From Sphingomonas sp. Leaf21 (GTDB taxonomy: Bacteria; Pseudomonadota; Alphaproteobacteria; Sphingomonadales; Sphingomonadaceae), in the NCBI RefSeq assembly GCF_916858675.1, contig NZ_CAKASM010000005.1, positions 62,001-126,000 on the forward strand: a DNA stretch of 64,000 bases, read 5' to 3'. Of the stretch, positions 61,336 to 64,000 are shown piece by piece; position 1 is the first letter of the stretch, and each line of letters opens with the position of its first letter. The position numbers and the translations under genes were made by a program. The notes under the pieces were generated by a model. The model was not told the DNA's origin and did not search any database. It was given only the letters and a program-made list of their open reading frames with translations.

Positions 61336-62562
61336 ATGAGCACCGCCACCTCACCCCTCGCCCAGCCCTTCCCCGCGCTCCCCGCGATCGACGGCGTGAC
61401 GCTTCGCGTCGCCCGCGCGCGGTACAAGAACTGGGACCGCTGCGACCTGACCTTCGTGACGCTGCCCGAGGGGACCAGCGTGGCGGGCGTGCTGACCACC
61501 AGCAAATGCCCCTCTCCCGAGGTCGAATGGTGCCGCAAGGCATTGGTCCTGGGTCAGGCGCGCGCGCTGGTCGTCAATGCGGGCAACTCCAACGCGTTCA
61601 CCGGGCATCGCGGTCGCGCCGCGGTGGAGGCGATCGCCGCCCGCGCCGCGCTGGCGATCGGGTGCCAGCCGTCGGACGTGTTCGTCGCCTCGACCGGGGT
61701 GATCGGCGTACCCCTGCCGATCGACAAGGCAGAGGCCGGGCTGGACGCGGCGTTCGCGGCCCCGGCCTGTGGCTGGGAGGATGCCGCCGCGACGATCATG
61801 ACCACCGACACCTTCGCCAAGGGCGCGACGACCACCGCCGTGGTCGATGGCCGGACGGTGACGCTGGCGGGGATCATCAAGGGGTCCGGGATGATCGCGC
61901 CCGATATGGCGACAATGCTGGGCTTCATCTTCACCGATGCCGCCGTAGCCCCCGAATTCCTGCAACGCGCCCTGAGCGGCGCCAATGGCCGCAGCTTCTC
62001 GTGCATCACGGTCGATGGCGACACATCGACCAGCGATACGGTCCTCGCCTTCGCGACGGGCCGCGCGGGCAATGCGCCGCTGGTCGACGATGAGAGCGAC
62101 GGTGCCGACGCCTTCCGCGCGGCGCTGGCCGATCTGTGCCACCAGCTCGCCCTGCTCGTGGTGCGCGACGGCGAAGGCGCGACCAAATTGATCGAGATCC
62201 GCGTCGAGGGCGCGGAAAGCGACCGCTCCGCCCATCGCATCGCCATGTCGATCGCCAATTCGCCATTGGTGAAGACCGCGATCGCGGGCGAGGACGCCAA
62301 TTGGGGCCGCGTCGTCATGGCGGTGGGCAAGGCCGGCGAACCCGCCGAACGCGACAAGCTGTCGATCCGCTTCGGCGAGACGCTGGTCGCGCGCGAGGGG
62401 CTGGCGGTCGAGGGCTATGACGAGACGCCGGTCGCCAGGCATCTGAAGGGGCGGGAGATCGCGGTCGGCGTCGACCTGGGCCTGGGGGACGGCGTGGCGA
62501 CGGTTTGGACCTGCGATCTGACCCATGGCTATATCGCGATCAACGCCGATTACCGGAGCTGA
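61336..62562 (+). CDS. argJ: bifunctional ornithine acetyltransferase / N-acetylglutamate synthase
   Basis: 408 residues. Transfers acetyl from N-acetylornithine to glutamate in arginine synthesis. KGATTT at about 160, and the self-cleavage site GSGMIAPDMATMLGF near 190, where the chain breaks between Ala and Thr and the Thr becomes the nucleophile. Ends with GYIAINADYRS, as usual. Precedes a glutathione S-transferase by 5 bp. Confidence 0.96.
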   Translation: MSTATSPLAQPFPALPAIDGVTLRVARARYKNWDRCDLTFVTLPEGTSVAGVLTTSKCPSPEVEWCRKALVLGQARALVVNAGNSNAFTGHRGRAAVEAIAARAALAIGCQPSDVFVASTGVIGVPLPIDKAEAGLDAAFAAPACGWEDAAATIMTTDTFAKGATTTAVVDGRTVTLAGIIKGSGMIAPDMATMLGFIFTDAAVAPEFLQRALSGANGRSFSCITVDGDTSTSDTVLAFATGRAGNAPLVDDESDGADAFRAALADLCHQLALLVVRDGEGATKLIEIRVEGAESDRSAHRIAMSIANSPLVKTAIAGEDANWGRVVMAVGKAGEPAERDKLSIRFGETLVAREGLAVEGYDETPVARHLKGREIAVGVDLGLGDGVATVWTCDLTHGYIAINADYRS

Positions 62563-62567
62563 CGCGC

Positions 62568-63179
62568 ATGTTGACCATCTGGGGCCGGATCAACTCGCAC
62601 AACGTCAAGAAGGTCGTCTGGCTGGCAGAGGAAATGGGCCTTGCCTATGATCGCCACGATGTCGGCGGCGCGTTCGGGATGGACGAGGCCTATCGCGCGC
62701 TGAACCCCAATGCGTTGATCCCGACGATCGAGGACGACGGCTTCCTGTTGTGGGAGTCCAACGCCATCCTCCGCTATCTCGCGGCGACCCATGGCGGCGA
62801 GGCCTTCTATCCCGCCGATCCGCGCGCGCGTGCCTCGGCCGATCGGTGGATGGACTGGAATTTCACCTGGGCGGATGTGATCCGGCCGATCTTCTTCCAG
62901 TTGATCCGCACCGCGCCGGACAAGCGGGATGCCGACCTGCTGGCGCGCAGCGTGGCGCGGGCGGCCGACCTGTCGGCGATCCTGGACGATGTGCTGGGGC
63001 GGCAGCGCTGGTTGTCGGGCGAGGCTTTCGGCATCGGCGACATTCCGGTCGCGGCCTATGCCAATACATGGTTCCAGCTGCCGGTCGAGCGGCCCTCGCG
63101 GCCCCATCTCGAACGCTGGTATGCCGGGTTGCAGGCGCGGGCGCCGTTTCGTGACGTGGTGATGATTCCGTTGAGTTGA
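62568..63179 (+). CDS. glutathione S-transferase family protein
   Basis: 203 residues. Thioredoxin-like N-terminal domain: WGRINSHNVKKVVWLAEEMGL with Ser10-His-Asn in the catalytic loop, LNPNALIPTIEDDGFLLWESNAILRYLA (cis-Pro and glutathione-binding ESNAI), then a helical C-terminal domain with GEAFGIGDIPVAAYANTW. Substrate unknown. It starts 5 bp after argJ and is probably co-transcribed, without any functional link. Confidence 0.92.
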   Translation: MLTIWGRINSHNVKKVVWLAEEMGLAYDRHDVGGAFGMDEAYRALNPNALIPTIEDDGFLLWESNAILRYLAATHGGEAFYPADPRARASADRWMDWNFTWADVIRPIFFQLIRTAPDKRDADLLARSVARAADLSAILDDVLGRQRWLSGEAFGIGDIPVAAYANTWFQLPVERPSRPHLERWYAGLQARAPFRDVVMIPLS

Positions 63180-63192
63180 CCCCACATTGAAG

Positions 63193-63415
63193 CCCCTCCC
63201 GCAAGCGGGAGGGGTTTGGGGAGGGGCGTGCCGCGAATGCTCGTCTCTGCGAGACCCCCTGCCCTCCCCCATCCCCTCCCGCTTGCGGGAGGGGCGTGAC
63301 GTTTCGCTGGCGATGGGACTTGGCAATCCGTCCGCCCTCCCTGATACGGTGGGTCTTGCTGGCAAACAGTTCCACCGCTCTGACCTTGGCACGCCCCTCC
63401 CGCAAGCGGGAGGGG
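63193..63415. repeat. three copies of a 22-bp palindrome
   Basis: CCCCTCCC-GCAAGC-GGGAGGGG at 63193-63214 and 63394-63415, and the inverted form with GCTTGC centre at 63273-63294. They fill most of the 280-bp spacer between the convergent GST and trxA genes. The spacing (80 and 121 bp) is irregular. REP-like, non-coding. Confidence 0.85.
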
Positions 63416-63459
63416 ATGGGGGAGGGAACGGGGCCTCGCAGAGCCCCCCCGAAAGCCGC

Positions 63460-63780
63460 TTAGAGCGCGCCTTCCAGCCAAGCCTTGATCCGGCCCTTGG
63501 GCTCCGCGCCGACCTTGGTCGCGGCGGCGGCGCCGCCCTTGAACAGGATCATCGTCGGGATGCCGCGCACCCCGTAGCGACCCGGCGCATCGGGATTTTC
63601 GTCGATGTTCAGCTTGGCGATCGTCACCTGCTCGCCCAGTTCCTCCGACAGCTCTTCCAGCGACGGGCCGATCATCTTGCACGGTCCGCACCATTCGGCC
63701 CAGAAATCGACCAGCACCGGCTTGTCGGAGTTCAGGACGTCCGCTTCAAAGCTGGCGTCGGTGATCTGCTTGGTTGCCAT
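63460..63780 (-). CDS. trxA: thioredoxin
   Basis: 106 residues, redox-active WCGPC at about 30-34 in VLVDFWAEWCGPCKMIGPSL, cis-Pro in RGIPTMILFK. General disulfide reductase of the cytosol. Start MATKQITDASFEADVL is the alphaproteobacterial norm. Directly downstream of addA on the minus strand, 51 bp away. Confidence 0.97.
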   Translation of the reverse strand: MATKQITDASFEADVLNSDKPVLVDFWAEWCGPCKMIGPSLEELSEELGEQVTIAKLNIDENPDAPGRYGVRGIPTMILFKGGAAAATKVGAEPKGRIKAWLEGAL

Positions 63781-63831
63781 GTATCTTCACTCCTTGGATT
63801 GGCTTCCATCTAGGACGCGCGCGTCGTCGGC

Positions 63832-64000
63832 TCAACCACCGAGCGCCAAGCTTTGCTCCCCGTCGCGATAGCGCGGCTTGTGCTCGGCGAGCAGTGCATC
63901 GGGAACCGTGACCAGGCGCGGCCCGGCGGTGTAGAGCAGCGCGACCGACACCGGCCGGCCCGGAAAGATCACCTCCAGCGCGGCGGCGTAACCCGCCATC
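63832..64000 (-). CDS. addA: double-strand break repair helicase AddA, C-terminal end (partial)
   Basis: The last 55 residues are visible, ending at TGA 63832-63834; the gene runs out of the window. The sequence AGYAAALEVIFPGRPVSVAL, followed by LLYTAGPRLVTVPDALLAEH, matches the ending of alphaproteobacterial AddA, where the nuclease domain closes with a strand carrying L-[LW]-T. AddA with AddB resects broken DNA ends. The addA-trxA order is common in sphingomonads and supports the call. Confidence 0.8.
   Translation of the reverse strand, partial: MAGYAAALEVIFPGRPVSVALLYTAGPRLVTVPDALLAEHKPRYRDGEQSLALGG

Overview
The window is very GC-rich bacterial chromosome that looks like a sphingomonad (Sphingomonadaceae, Alphaproteobacteria). 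The basis is the edd-glk-eda Entner-Doudoroff order, an RcdA/DUF1465 protein, small alphaproteobacterial families (DUF4169, DUF465, DUF6481-like, CC0125/CC1285-type lipoprotein), a MutL with an endonuclease motif, an addA-trxA neighbourhood and many C/T-rich palindromic intergenic repeats. Most of it is core chromosome. I see no prophage, transposase, CRISPR array or plasmid function. Coordinates and reading frames were worked out by eye; no homology search was run, so family names rest on recognised motifs.

Layout. 1-2.5 kb: end of edd, then glk and eda (glucose entry and the Entner-Doudoroff pathway). 2.6-4.4 kb: a LysR regulator divergent from a subclass B3-type metallo-beta-lactamase that carries Glu where the first zinc His is expected. 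4.5-9.6 kb (minus): the fatty acid cluster fabD-fabG-acpP-fabF-mltG, with a GxxExxY nuclease-like gene bounded by 26-bp perfect inverted repeats between fabD and fabG. 9.9-11.1 kb: rpsF-rpsR-rplI. 11.5-13.3 kb: mutL. 13.4-19.1 kb: the rod-shape operon mreB-mreC-mreD-mrdA-rodA. 19.2-28.2 kb: a stretch between two identical tRNA-Lys(CTT) genes, holding a methyltransferase/spermidine-synthase-fold gene, a phospholipase D-type protein, a sulfate ABC transporter operon and an aldehyde dehydrogenase.

28.2-38.1 kb: S10 and M1 peptidases, nitronate monooxygenase, DUF1465/RcdA, two DUF465 proteins, PilZ, DksA, a Ser-rich repeat protein with a PEP-CTERM-like tail, and a host-attachment-family protein. 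38.2-43.9 kb: serS-surE-nlpD-like, a secreted Arg/Asp-rich protein, tyrS and a DMT transporter. 43.9-49.8 kb: recG divergent from sdhE and mfd. 50.2-54.2 kb: a SnoaL-like protein with an EAL phosphodiesterase, divergent from moaA-nadK. 54.3-57.7 kb: tRNA-Asn, a YgiC-like ATP-grasp protein with a lipoprotein partner, a glycine-zipper protein, YjbQ and a lipoprotein. 57.9-64 kb: secA, argJ, a glutathione S-transferase, trxA and the 3' end of addA.

The coding modules fit together: carbon entry, lipid and envelope synthesis, cell shape, translation, and DNA repair (MutL, RecG, Mfd, AddA). The less ordinary material is the B3 lactamase with an altered zinc ligand, the GxxExxY cassette, the Ser-rich sorted-surface-protein candidate, the zinc-less DksA, the nlpD-like protein with degenerate metal ligands, and several families of dispersed palindromic repeats, one of which supplies the C-terminus of the LysR protein. 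I did not find a clearly new multi-gene system; the cassette and the repeat families are the best leads.
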